DNA of 29,264 nt, taken from the IMG/VR virus record IMGVR_UViG_3300048672_000155, positions 1-29,264 of that record; one strand, written 5' to 3'. Position 1 is the stretch's first letter. Each line of letters begins with the position of its first letter. The DNA comes from a virus. Position numbers and translations under genes: made by a program. The notes under the pieces are model-generated. The model was given only the letters and a program-made list of their open reading frames with translations. It had not been told where the DNA came from and ran no database searches. Shown here piece after piece: positions 1 through 7,345 of this stretch.

Positions 1-2
1 CT

Positions 3-698
3 ATAAAAGCTATTGAGAAAAAATTAGAAATACCATATAAAGTTATTAAAAGAAAGATAGACGGATACAATATTAGACAACGAAATTATACGGAGTACAC
101 AAATACATCTGAGTTTAAAAATTTAGATTTGAGAAGAAAGACTAAACATATAAATAAAGATATGTTGTTTAAAATGTATGTTGATGAAAAATTATCTTCT
201 ACAACTATATCAGAAATATTAAATCTTTCTAAAGCTGCTGTTGTTAAAATGTTAAATAAGTACAAAATACCTATAAGAGATGTTGAACAATTAAGAAAAA
301 TATCTTCAGCAAAAGCGCAAGGAATAAATATTGATGAATGGGAAAGATTCGTTGTTACAGAAGACCAAAGATTAAGAAAGAAAGAATCTCACAGAAAAAT
401 AATTAGAGATGTTTTAAAAGGTGATGATTATACTTGTCAATGTTGTAATAAGAGAGGTGGGAGATTAGCAGCACATCACATATTAAATTTCAAACAATAT
501 CCTGAATACAGAGAGACTTTTGATAATTTAATAACCCTATGTGAAGATTGTCATAGCCCTACAATAAAAGGAAGCTATCATCATACATTTGGTGTTAGTA
601 ATAATTGTAAAAGAGAGTTAGACGAATATGTAGACAATCTTAATTTTTATACAGGTAAATCAGATTGGGAAACTTTTGAAGAATCAGTAAAACAATAA
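3..698 (+). CDS. HNH homing endonuclease, 5'-truncated by the window edge
   Basis: The frame is open from base 3, so the gene starts upstream; a TTG at 129 is an internal codon rather than a convincing start. The visible part is about 231 residues. A helix-turn-helix-like segment (LSSTTISEILNLSKAAVVKM, bases about 189-248) precedes a C-terminal HNH nuclease with two CxxC zinc knuckles (CQCC at about 437-448, CEDC at about 540-551) and the HH of AAHHIL between them. HNH proteins with DNA-binding repeats of this kind are usually free-standing homing endonucleases in T4-like phages, cutting an allele that lacks them. It lies just upstream of the prohead protease gene, a typical intergenic insertion position. 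The HNH assignment is strong; the homing role is inferred from context. Confidence 0.85.
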   Translation: MKAIEKKLEIPYKVIKRKIDGYNIRQRNYTEYTNTSEFKNLDLRRKTKHINKDMLFKMYVDEKLSSTTISEILNLSKAAVVKMLNKYKIPIRDVEQLRKISSAKAQGINIDEWERFVVTEDQRLRKKESHRKIIRDVLKGDDYTCQCCNKRGGRLAAHHILNFKQYPEYRETFDNLITLCEDCHSPTIKGSYHHTFGVSNNCKRELDEYVDNLNFYTGKSDWETFEESVKQ

Positions 699-701
699 AA
701 T

Positions 702-709
702 GATAAATA
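702..709 (+). promoter_or_regulatory. late promoter, GATAAATA box
   Basis: AAAATGATAAATAGTTTTA lies 31 bases before the gp21 start. The box is one base from T4 late TATAAATA and recurs before most blocks in this window. Predicted start of transcription is about 715-717. Confidence 0.8.
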
Positions 710-740
710 GTTTTAAGAGACTTTAACAGGATAGACAAAC

Positions 741-1427
741 ATGGTACTTATAAAAGAATTTGTTGATATAAAAGATATGGAATTGATAGTGGAGGATGGC
801 GAAAAACTTGGCTGCCATTCAAAAAAAGATTATTATGTTTCCGGCCCTTTTATGTGTGCAGAGGATAGGAACAAAAACGGAAGAGTCTATCCTAGAAGTA
901 TAATGGAAAAGGCTGTTAATAATTATAATGAAAACTTTGTAAAAACTGGTAGAGCAATTGGGGAACTTGACCATCCTCTTGACCAAACGCTAAACCTTAA
1001 GAATGCCTCCCACAAGATCATATCGCTTGGGTTTCGCTCTGAAGACGATCACAAAGTTTATGGGAAAGCCAAGATTCTAAATGAAAATTATTTCCCACTC
1101 GCCAAGATCGCAAAAGGGTTCTTAGAAGAGGGAATAATGTTAGGAATTTCTAGTAGAGGTGTTGGATCACTTGACGATAAGGGAATGGTTGGTGATGACT
1201 TTCAAATTATAAGTCTCGACCTGGTGGCAAATCCGAGTGGTAGTGGTTGTTTTCTGGAGGGAATTTTAGAGAACAAGGAATATTTTTTGGATGGAGAAAA
1301 CCAAATTGTCGAACGCGCAGTAAACAATCTCAAAAAGGCCACCGATCGCAAATATTCTTCAACTGATTCTAAACTTGTGTTGGAATATTTTCAGAACTTT
1401 ATGAACGATTTGAGAGGTAAGCTGTAA
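741..1427 (+). CDS. 21: prohead core protease (T4 gp21-like)
   Basis: This 228-residue protein is the serine protease that matures the T4-type prohead by cutting scaffold, capsid and internal proteins after (L/I)-X-E. The family's catalytic His sits in GELDHP (His78) and the nucleophilic Ser in GISSRG (Ser137 or Ser138); the N-terminal segment YVSGPFMCAEDRNKNGRVYP is also typical, and the length matches T4 gp21. The ATG at 741 has a weak AGGAT ribosome site (728-732) and its own late promoter at 702. It opens the capsid block, followed by a protein with many candidate cleavage sites, then scaffold and major capsid protein. Codon use is more G+C-rich than in the homing endonuclease upstream, as expected for a resident core gene. 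Confidence 0.93.
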   Translation: MVLIKEFVDIKDMELIVEDGEKLGCHSKKDYYVSGPFMCAEDRNKNGRVYPRSIMEKAVNNYNENFVKTGRAIGELDHPLDQTLNLKNASHKIISLGFRSEDDHKVYGKAKILNENYFPLAKIAKGFLEEGIMLGISSRGVGSLDDKGMVGDDFQIISLDLVANPSGSGCFLEGILENKEYFLDGENQIVERAVNNLKKATDRKYSSTDSKLVLEYFQNFMNDLRGKL

Positions 1428-1436
1428 ACAAACTTT

Positions 1437-1503
1437 GAATTGTCGGGGTGATACTAGACCAATGCGATAGCCAAGCTGAACGGTCTACTCACTCTAACAA
1501 TTC
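1437..1503 (+). other. long imperfect inverted repeat after gp21
   Basis: The 131-base gap after gp21 contains nested complementary arms: GAATTGT (1437-1443) with ACAATTC (1497-1503), GGGGTGA (1445-1451) with TCACTCT (1489-1495, two G-U pairs), and TAGACC (1455-1460) with GGTCTA (1482-1487), about 20 base pairs with small interruptions. No T-run follows, so it is not a classical terminator. It may be an RNA-processing or stability element on readthrough mRNA, as it lies upstream of the next late promoter. Confidence 0.5.
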
Positions 1504-1531
1504 ATTAAAAATTAGAAATAAATATTAAAAT

Positions 1532-1539
1532 GATAAATA
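1532..1539 (+). promoter_or_regulatory. late promoter, GATAAATA box
   Basis: AAAATGATAAATAGTTTTA repeats almost exactly the sequence at 698-716 and lies 31 bases before the ATG at 1571. Confidence 0.8.
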
Positions 1540-1570
1540 GTTTTAACAAGTCTAACGAGTGGAGATAATG

Positions 1571-3289
1571 ATGAATAAACTTACCGATCTTGACATGGCG
1601 AATAATCTTTTATGTGAGCACGATGAACTTTCTGAGGGTGTTAAAAAGAAGGTGGAAACTTATATAAACGGAGAATACTTTTCAACATCATTAACAGATA
1701 AGAAAGCGGATCAAGTTAAGCAAGATATGTTGAAAGCTATAGAAGATGGTTCATATAAATCTGGAACTTTTATGACTGGTTCTCTTAAGGATAAAATAGC
1801 GAAGATGATAGAAGATGGTAAAGAGATTAAGATTAAGACTTTTTACGTTAAAGAATCTACCGAAAGTATCAATGAGTCGGAACTTTCAGATGATGCCGCA
1901 AACGCTATTAGAGATGTGTTTTTTAGCAAGCAGTTCGATAAAAAGGTTCCTCGATCAATTATTGCAAGAGTTCTAAAATCTCCGAGATGGATTGATATGT
2001 ATGGGGAAGATGCGATTGAACAGGCTTGGGAAGAGTTGAGAGACGAGGGATATGTTCGATTGATTGGTGATAATTGGGTATGGGGATTGGAATTTGATGA
2101 GGATGTTGATGGTGGAAAAATTATAGAAGACGAGGATAAGGTTGATAGAATTTTCCTTGTTTACCTTAAGGGAGATTTTAAGGAGCCATTTGTTACCGAG
2201 TTTAATAATGTTGAAGTTGCTAAGAGAGAAATGAAAAAACATGATATGAGAGCCAAAGCAGAGATAGTTACTGCCAAGGACCCTCAAGAAGCGATTAATG
2301 TTTGGAAAGAAAAAAATATTGTCAAAGAAGAAGAGACTATAAAAGAAATGTCATCCAAAAGAGATATTTTTATTAGTGATGATGGCGCACTTAAATACTC
2401 TGTCTCTAAAAGTTATGAAACTGATGAGTGGGTAGCAAAAGCATATGTAAATGGAAAGTACGATGAAGGTAAGACTATTTATGAAACAGATAGAGAAAGT
2501 GCAGTAGGATCAGCAAAATATGAAATGACTCGTTGGAATAAATTACATCCGGTTGTCAAAGAAGAAGAGACGATCAAAGAAGGTGAAGAAGAGTATAACA
2601 TTCCAGATACCAATTTATTTGTTGTTGGTTTTGGAAGAGATATTAATGGAAATGTTGGAATAAGAGTTAAAACACCAAATGAGAGAGTCCGTTCGTTGTC
2701 TGTTGGCGATGTGTTTCAAGGTAAGACAGTTAGAGATGGTTATTGGAAAGATTCAAAACCAGAGGAAGTTGCCAAGATTAATGCGGCTCTTATTAGTTAT
2801 GTTGAAAGATTTGTAAAGGGACTTCCACTCAAAAAATATGGTGTTAAAGAAGAAGAGACGATCAAAGAAGTTACAGAATATCAAATAGGTTCAGATATTC
2901 TTTTCCGTAAATCGAGTGAAGATAATGATTGGCTAGCGGGAAAAATATCAACAATTTTGGCTAATGATGTTGTTTTGAAAGATGAAAAAGGAATAACTCA
3001 TATAATCAATAAGCAATTTGTCAGACTTGCTCCTGTTGCTCCTGAAAAAGAAGACGAGTCCATTGAGGAAAGTGAGAGATTTATTAACAAATTTCTTACA
3101 GAGGCTTTTACTTCGGATGATAATAAAAAAGTAAAAATAAAGTTTGATCCGATAAAAGGTGATACATATAAAATAAATGGAAGATCGGCAGAATTTGTAA
3201 CAAAAACAAGAGATAATCGGCTATGTTTTTATATGTTCGATGTTGATGCTCTTGAAAATTTTGATGCCGATGATTTTGTAGATGAATAA
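1571..3289 (+). CDS. candidate prohead polyprotein with repeated protease-site linkers
   Basis: This 572-residue protein has no homologue I recognise. Its striking feature is a near-identical linker, VKEEETIKE, at residues 251-259, 329-337 and 425-433, with a diverged fourth copy EKEDESIEE ending at residue 500. Each ends in I-X-E, the known cleavage rule of gp21-type proteases; further sites are SINE/S at 102 and FLTE/A at 511. Cutting at these would release segments of about 102, 157, 78, 96, 67-78 and 61 residues. Residues 103-180 look like a winged helix (DAIEQAWEELRDEGYVRLIG). The gene lies between protease gp21 and scaffold gp22, with its own late promoter. Start: ATG 1571 is 6 bases after GGAG (1561-1564); ATG 1568 and GTG 1559 fit less well. 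Packaging and cutting are inferred. Confidence 0.75.
   Translation: MNKLTDLDMANNLLCEHDELSEGVKKKVETYINGEYFSTSLTDKKADQVKQDMLKAIEDGSYKSGTFMTGSLKDKIAKMIEDGKEIKIKTFYVKESTESINESELSDDAANAIRDVFFSKQFDKKVPRSIIARVLKSPRWIDMYGEDAIEQAWEELRDEGYVRLIGDNWVWGLEFDEDVDGGKIIEDEDKVDRIFLVYLKGDFKEPFVTEFNNVEVAKREMKKHDMRAKAEIVTAKDPQEAINVWKEKNIVKEEETIKEMSSKRDIFISDDGALKYSVSKSYETDEWVAKAYVNGKYDEGKTIYETDRESAVGSAKYEMTRWNKLHPVVKEEETIKEGEEEYNIPDTNLFVVGFGRDINGNVGIRVKTPNERVRSLSVGDVFQGKTVRDGYWKDSKPEEVAKINAALISYVERFVKGLPLKKYGVKEEETIKEVTEYQIGSDILFRKSSEDNDWLAGKISTILANDVVLKDEKGITHIINKQFVRLAPVAPEKEDESIEESERFINKFLTEAFTSDDNKKVKIKFDPIKGDTYKINGRSAEFVTKTRDNRLCFYMFDVDALENFDADDFVDE
2321..2869 (+). repeat. three copies of a 27-base linker-coding repeat
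   Basis: Copies at 2321-2347, 2555-2581 and 2843-2869 encode VKEEETIKE and differ only at silent positions (gtc/gtt, act/acg, ata/atc). The intervening domains do not resemble each other, so the linker rather than whole modules has been copied or conserved. A fourth, diverged copy ends at 3070. Confidence 0.85.
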
Positions 3290-3312
3290 ATATTAAGTAA
3301 AAATATTAAAAT

Positions 3313-3334
3313 GATAAATAGTTATAGATAAATA
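3313..3334 (+). promoter_or_regulatory. tandem late promoters before the scaffold gene
   Basis: Two GATAAATA boxes, 3313-3320 and 3327-3334, lie 14 bases apart (GATAAATAGTTATAGATAAA). The first has the full AAAAT lead-in common to the other late promoters. It is the only doubled box in the window and would give two staggered starts for the scaffold mRNA. Confidence 0.7.
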
Positions 3335-3360
3335 GTAGAACATCAAAGAAAGGGTTTAAC

Positions 3361-4146
3361 ATGAAAGAACTAATTACCGAGAAGATCAAGGGGCTGTTGA
3401 CTCCGGAGGATCTTGCTATTTTTGAGACAGCGATGAGTAAACTTGTATCTGATTCTGTCGCTCTTCGTGAGACTGAACTCAAAGCAGAATATGACCAGCT
3501 TTCAGAATCATATTGCGCAAAGAGAATAGCAGAAGACACAGAAAAGGTCAAGTCAACCCTCATTGAAGAGTATGACCTGAAACTTGAAAACCTTGAACAG
3601 AAAGTTGTCGCAAGGTTGACATCATTTATTGACCATCTTATCACTGAGCAGATTTCGGATAAAGCTATTGAGAAGATTGCCATTAGTGAAGTTGCTTCCC
3701 CAATAGTTGAGAAGATTCGTAAGATTTATGCCGAGAGCTTCATCACTCTTGACACTGACGGCTCAACTCAAATTAAAGAGTCTGAGAAACGTCTGAAAGC
3801 ATTGGAAACTCAACTCTCAGAAGCAATCTCAAACAAAATGGAACTTCAAGATAAACTAGACCAAACAGCTTCTTATCTCTTGATCTCTGAGAAAACTTCA
3901 GGTCTCATGGAATCACAGAAAGAACGTGTGGTAAAGATGTTCAAAGGTAAAAAGTTCTCTGATGTTTCGGGACAGATCGATAACTTCATTGGCGTTATCA
4001 AGGAAAGTCGAACCTTCCCCAAAACAGAAAAGAAAACAATTGATGCAGTTCTTGATGAATCGGATTGCATTGTTCCCGAAAAGAAAGTAATCGAGGAAAA
4101 TGATTCAAGCCTTGTCGGTGCAGCTTCGAGATTTTTGGAAGAGTAA
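3361..4146 (+). CDS. 22: prohead scaffold core protein (T4 gp22-like)
   Basis: This 261-residue, highly charged, helical protein forms the internal scaffold on which the capsid assembles and is degraded by gp21 before packaging. Coiled-coil-like heptads dominate residues 35-80 and 140-175 (for example EKRLKALETQLSEAISNKME). Several (L/I)-X-E sites are present, and the C-terminus ends in SRFLEE. A hydrophobic central stretch, ARLTSFIDHLITEQISDKAI, and the later MFKGKKFSDVSGQIDNFI resemble gp22 relatives. ATG 3361 follows AAAGGG (3350-3355). The order gp21 - gp22 - gp23 is conserved in the T4 superfamily, apart from the extra large gene inserted here. Identification rests on position, composition and the C-terminal region. 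Confidence 0.85.
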   Translation: MKELITEKIKGLLTPEDLAIFETAMSKLVSDSVALRETELKAEYDQLSESYCAKRIAEDTEKVKSTLIEEYDLKLENLEQKVVARLTSFIDHLITEQISDKAIEKIAISEVASPIVEKIRKIYAESFITLDTDGSTQIKESEKRLKALETQLSEAISNKMELQDKLDQTASYLLISEKTSGLMESQKERVVKMFKGKKFSDVSGQIDNFIGVIKESRTFPKTEKKTIDAVLDESDCIVPEKKVIEENDSSLVGAASRFLEE

Positions 4147-4155
4147 TAATAAAAT

Positions 4156-4163
4156 GATAAATA
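4156..4163 (+). promoter_or_regulatory. late promoter, GATAAATA box, for the major capsid gene
   Basis: AAAATGATAAATAGTTTTA begins six bases after the gp22 stop and leaves an unusually long leader of about 95 bases before gp23. Confidence 0.8.
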
Positions 4164-4182
4164 GTTTTAAGTGCAGTTCAAC

Positions 4183-4230
4183 GATGCTTGTAAGTGTTTT
4201 GATAGTTTAGGATCTAGTTTACAAGTCATC
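4183..4230 (+). promoter_or_regulatory. stem-loop in the major capsid mRNA leader
   Basis: GATGCTTGTAA (4183-4193) is complementary to TTACAAG-T-CATC (4219-4230): 11 base pairs with one bulged T and a 25-base loop. It lies in the late transcript, about 35 bases before the gp23 start and clear of the AAGGAG ribosome site at 4252-4257. A role in mRNA stability or translation is plausible but unproven. Confidence 0.5.
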
Positions 4231-4263
4231 ATAAATCTAATACGTTTTAACAAGGAGAATAGA

Positions 4264-5619
4264 ATGGTAGTAAACAAACGCGAACTTCTCAAAAAATGGG
4301 AAGGCGCAAAAGGCAACATGAGCATTAAGAATATTGCAAACAGTGATATTCGTGGTAACATGGCTGTAATGCTCGAAAACCAAGAGACCACCGATTTTAC
4401 CAACATGAGCCTCCTCCGTGAAGCCTCTGCTGGTGCGATCAATACTGGAACCCTTGGTGGTTATACTGACGGTGTAGCTGCAAGTGATAGCTATATTTTT
4501 AAACCCATCGCCCTCGCTCTCGTTCGGCGCACTTTCCCTGATCTCTTCGCACATAAAGTTTGCGGTGTTCAGGCAATGTCAACCCCTGTCGGTCTCGCTT
4601 ATGCTCTCCGTGCTACTTATGTAGACGGTAAGAATAATGAAGCCGCTTGGGATGTAGTTGATCAATATGCTGGTTATACTGGTTCACAGGTTGGTACTTC
4701 TGGAATTGGCTATACCTCGGCAAACAATGGTACAAATTATAACGGTTTCAACAACACTTCGGCCACTGGTGCTGCCACCTCTGCCGCTGAAGGTTGGACT
4801 CTCTCTGCAGGCCCTTGGGCGATTACCACAACCTCTGGAGCACTCTCTGTTCCTACTGGTTATGGACAGTGGCCTCAGCTTAAAATGAGAATCGATCAGA
4901 AACCAATTCAGGCTACCGAACGTAAACTTGCTGCAACTTACTCACTCGAATCGGCAATGGATGTACGAGCTATGCACGGTCTTGATGTTGAAAAAGAAAT
5001 GCTTAACTTTCTCCAATATGAAATTACCGCTGAAATGGATCGTGAAATTCTTACCGCAATTAAGACCGCTTCTATTGACACTGCTAATGGTGGTGCTGTT
5101 CTAACGTCAATCGATCTTACTGGTAACGGTACAGGCATTGATGGTCGTTGGAGTGGTGAGAAATATATGAACATTATTGCAAGTATTGTTCATCAGGGAA
5201 ATCAAATCGCTGTGGCAACTCGGCGTGGTGCGGGTAACTTTGTCATTGCTTCTCCTGCCATTTGTTCTGCTCTTCAGTGTGCTGGTCATCCTTGGGTAAA
5301 CCTCACCTCGAATGTCAATGCTGCTCACGTTATGGCAAGCGTTGGTAAACTTCAGGGTTCGATGGATATTTATAGGGATCAGTATTCGACAGTTGATTTT
5401 GCTACTGTTGGTTATAAAGGCCCTGGAATTAGTGATGCCGGGGTGATATTCTCGCCTTATGTTTTAGGATTAACCAACCGTGCTATCAACGCGCAGGACT
5501 TCTCTCCGTCAATTGGTGTGTTGTCGCGTTATGCAATATCGACCTCGCTTTTGGGTGCAGGAAGATATTACCGTACACTCAGTTTTTACAACACACCACG
5601 CTTAATCGCTGGTGCATAA
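4264..5619 (+). CDS. 23: major capsid protein (T4 gp23-like)
   Basis: This 451-residue HK97-fold protein forms the head shell. Family hallmarks include KRELLKKWEG at the N-terminus, IANSDIRGNMAVMLENQE (compare T4 IANSKQ..IFENQE), LVRRTFPDLFAHKVCGVQ and MSTPVGLAYALRA. A prohead-protease site, SLLRE/ASAG, lies after residue 53, so the mature protein should start at Ala54, as T4 gp23 is cut at FLTE/A. I chose ATG 4264, six bases after AAGGAG, over the open frame extending back to 4171, which covers the leader hairpin. Codon use is notably richer in C-ending codons than in neighbours, as expected for a very highly expressed gene. A terminator follows directly. Confidence 0.97.
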   Translation: MVVNKRELLKKWEGAKGNMSIKNIANSDIRGNMAVMLENQETTDFTNMSLLREASAGAINTGTLGGYTDGVAASDSYIFKPIALALVRRTFPDLFAHKVCGVQAMSTPVGLAYALRATYVDGKNNEAAWDVVDQYAGYTGSQVGTSGIGYTSANNGTNYNGFNNTSATGAATSAAEGWTLSAGPWAITTTSGALSVPTGYGQWPQLKMRIDQKPIQATERKLAATYSLESAMDVRAMHGLDVEKEMLNFLQYEITAEMDREILTAIKTASIDTANGGAVLTSIDLTGNGTGIDGRWSGEKYMNIIASIVHQGNQIAVATRRGAGNFVIASPAICSALQCAGHPWVNLTSNVNAAHVMASVGKLQGSMDIYRDQYSTVDFATVGYKGPGISDAGVIFSPYVLGLTNRAINAQDFSPSIGVLSRYAISTSLLGAGRYYRTLSFYNTPRLIAGA

Positions 5620-5653
5620 TTGTAAGAATGTAGAGAATTAGGTTGTTGATTGT

Positions 5654-5690
5654 AAAGGAAGAGAGTTTGGTTGCTCTCTTCCTTTTTATT
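5654..5690 (+). terminator. rho-independent terminator after the major capsid gene
   Basis: A perfect 12-bp stem, AAAGGAAGAGAG (5654-5665) with CTCTCTTCCTTT (5674-5685), has an 8-base loop and is followed by a T-rich tail. It is the clearest terminator in the window and separates the capsid block from the accessory island. Confidence 0.92.
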
Positions 5691-5694
5691 TTAC

Positions 5695-5723
5695 TTGACA
5701 ACCTTAAAATAATTTGCTATCTT
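5695..5723 (+). promoter_or_regulatory. sigma70-like promoter for the accessory island
   Basis: TTGACA (5695-5700), a 17-base spacer and TATCTT (5718-5723) give a good host-type promoter directly after the terminator. No other clear sigma70-like promoter was found in the window. It would allow expression before the late programme. Confidence 0.65.
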
Positions 5724-5734
5724 AATATTAAAAT

Positions 5735-5742
5735 GATAAATA
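5735..5742 (+). promoter_or_regulatory. late promoter, GATAAATA box, before the structured RNA
   Basis: AAAATGATAAATAGTTATG follows the sigma70-like promoter. Initiation 6-7 bases after the box falls at 5748-5749, the first base of the structured RNA. Confidence 0.75.
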
Positions 5743-5747
5743 GTTAT

Positions 5748-5851
5748 GAGTCGTGGAAAGCTCACCCAAAAAATTAAAACAATCACTGTGAATCGACACT
5801 ATATCTTTTTGCATCTACTTCCACGGCTCTTGCAAAAAGAAGTGATTGTTT
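5748..5851 (+). ncRNA. pseudoknotted leader RNA or non-coding RNA
   Basis: Three long helices can form. Helix C pairs 5804-5813 with 5831-5840 (10 bp, perfect). Helix B pairs 5777-5787 with 5841-5851 (11 bp, perfect) and continues directly from C on the 3' side. Helix A pairs 5748-5758 with 5819-5829 (11 bp, one G-U), and its 3' strand lies wholly inside the 17-base loop of hairpin C, making a pseudoknot. A small GTG/CAC hairpin (5788-5790 with 5797-5799) may fill the B-C junction. The element ends 13 bases before the downstream ATG. I recognise no known riboswitch, ribozyme or toxin-antitoxin RNA. It could control translation of the nuclease gene or be a stable RNA. Confidence 0.72.
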
Positions 5852-5864
5852 ATTTTAGGAATTT

Positions 5865-7259
5865 ATGAAAAAAGGATTAACAAAATTAACTACAAAAGAT
5901 TTTATTAAACAAGCTACTAAAGTTCATGGTAAAACATATGATTATTCTCTTGTTGATTATAAAGGTACTAAGAAAAAAGTAAAAATAATTTGTAGAAAAC
6001 ATGGAATTTTTGAACAAGTTTATAGAGATCATGTTACACTTAAAATGAATTGTCCTGTTTGTTTTAAAGAGAGAAGAATTAATTCTAACCCTAAATTAAC
6101 AACAAAAGAGTTTATTAAAAGAGCCAAAGAAGTTCATGGAGATCGTTATGATTATTCTAAGGTTGATTATGTTAATTCTGGTGTTAAGGTTTGTATAATT
6201 TGTAAAGAACATGGAGAGTTTTGGCAATATCCTTTAAATCATACAAGAGCAAAAATGAAATGCCCCCCTTGTGCCATAATTCAAAGAGCTAATAAACGTA
6301 GGGGGACAACAGAACAATTTATTACAAAGGCTAAATTAACTCATGGGAACAAATATGATTACTCTAAATCTATTTTTACAGGAGTTGATGATAAATTAAT
6401 TATCATATGTCACAAGTTAGACAAAGATGGAAAAGAGCATGGAGAATTTAAACAAAGTGCTTATAGTCATGTTAATGGGTCTGGATGTTTTAGATGTGTT
6501 CATAAAAAATCCAACACTCAACCAAAAATTCTAACAACAAAAGGTTTTATAGAAAAGGCTGTTAAAATACATGGAAATCGTTATGACTATTCTAAGATTG
6601 ATTATAAAGGATATAATGTCCATGTTTGTATAATTTGTTTAGAGCATGGGGAATTTTGGCAAAGACCAGCAAGACATTTAACAAGTGAGGCTGATTGTCC
6701 AAAATGTGCAAAAATACAACACGCTTTAGATGCTTTTTTAACTCAAGAGGAATTTATAGAAAGTGCTAAAGAAGTTCATGGAGATCGTTATGATTATTCT
6801 CTTGTCAAATATACAGGAATGAAAAATAAGGTTACTATAAAATGTTCAAATGGTCATATATTTAAACAATCAGCAGGAACTCATATAAATGGTCACGGAT
6901 GTCCTAAATGTAACAGAAGTAAAGGCGAGATAATTATAGAAGATTGGTTGATAAAAAATAATATAAGGTACAAGCACGAGAAAACTTTTAAAGGATGTAA
7001 AGATAAAGGATTTTTAAGATTTGATTTTTACTTAATAGATTTTAATATGTGTGTAGAATTTGATGGTAAACAGCATTTTGAAGTTATAGGCAAATGGAAA
7101 AATAATGGTGATCTTGAAGGAACTATAAGAAGAGACAAAATAAAGACCAATTACTGCAAATCAAATAACATAAAACTTCTACGCTTCAATTACAAACAAT
7201 CAAAAGAAGAAATAACAAATAGATTGACTTTTAACTTCAAATCAACTATATTACAATGA
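5865..7259 (+). CDS. zinc-ribbon repeat protein with PD-(D/E)XK (Vsr-like) nuclease, probable homing endonuclease
   Basis: The 464-residue protein has five repeats of about 60-70 residues starting near 13, 83, 152, 228 and 297. Each has the pattern F-I-x-x-A...HG-x-x-YDYS...K-V-x-IIC...HG-x-F...H...C-P-x-C and probably binds one zinc. The C-terminus (residues 352-450) is a Vsr/PD-(D/E)XK-type nuclease: RFDFYL (Asp387), CVEFDGKQHF (Glu398, Asp400, Lys402), then a helix and IKLLRFNY. Repeat-plus-nuclease proteins of this kind occur in phages and giant viruses and are thought to be mobile endonucleases, with the repeats giving DNA specificity. ATG 5865 follows TAGGA (5856-5860). The gene is AT-rich relative to gp23 and overlaps the next nuclease gene by four bases. 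Confidence 0.8.
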   Translation: MKKGLTKLTTKDFIKQATKVHGKTYDYSLVDYKGTKKKVKIICRKHGIFEQVYRDHVTLKMNCPVCFKERRINSNPKLTTKEFIKRAKEVHGDRYDYSKVDYVNSGVKVCIICKEHGEFWQYPLNHTRAKMKCPPCAIIQRANKRRGTTEQFITKAKLTHGNKYDYSKSIFTGVDDKLIIICHKLDKDGKEHGEFKQSAYSHVNGSGCFRCVHKKSNTQPKILTTKGFIEKAVKIHGNRYDYSKIDYKGYNVHVCIICLEHGEFWQRPARHLTSEADCPKCAKIQHALDAFLTQEEFIESAKEVHGDRYDYSLVKYTGMKNKVTIKCSNGHIFKQSAGTHINGHGCPKCNRSKGEIIIEDWLIKNNIRYKHEKTFKGCKDKGFLRFDFYLIDFNMCVEFDGKQHFEVIGKWKNNGDLEGTIRRDKIKTNYCKSNNIKLLRFNYKQSKEEITNRLTFNFKSTILQ

Positions 7260-7345
7260 TGAAAACTAAATTACAAACTTTTATAGAACGTGCCAAATTG
7301 ATTCATGGAGATCGTTATGATTATTCTAAGGTTGACTATGTTAAT
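6135..7345 (+). repeat. 42-base repeat shared by the two adjacent nuclease genes
   Basis: Bases 6135-6176 (repeat 2 of the first nuclease) and 7304-7345 (repeat 1 of the second) match at 41 of 42 positions, and a partial copy starts at 6777. Both encode HGDRYDYSKVDYVN. The near-identity is greater than elsewhere in the domain repeats and suggests recent duplication or gene conversion. Confidence 0.8.

Noticed and set aside
3306-3683. Antisense frame over the scaffold gene, and other long minus-strand frames (for example 11080-11457, 15460-15909)
   Set aside because: They mirror the codon structure of strong plus-strand genes, lack ribosome sites and have no recognisable domains.
4171-4263. 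N-terminal extension of the major capsid protein
   Set aside because: It covers the leader stem-loop, has no homologous residues and ATG 4264 has the strong AAGGAG site.
5748-5851. tRNA, hammerhead ribozyme or group I intron
   Set aside because: No cloverleaf, no CUGANGA/GAAA core and no intron core segments; the helices fit a pseudoknot of unknown class instead.
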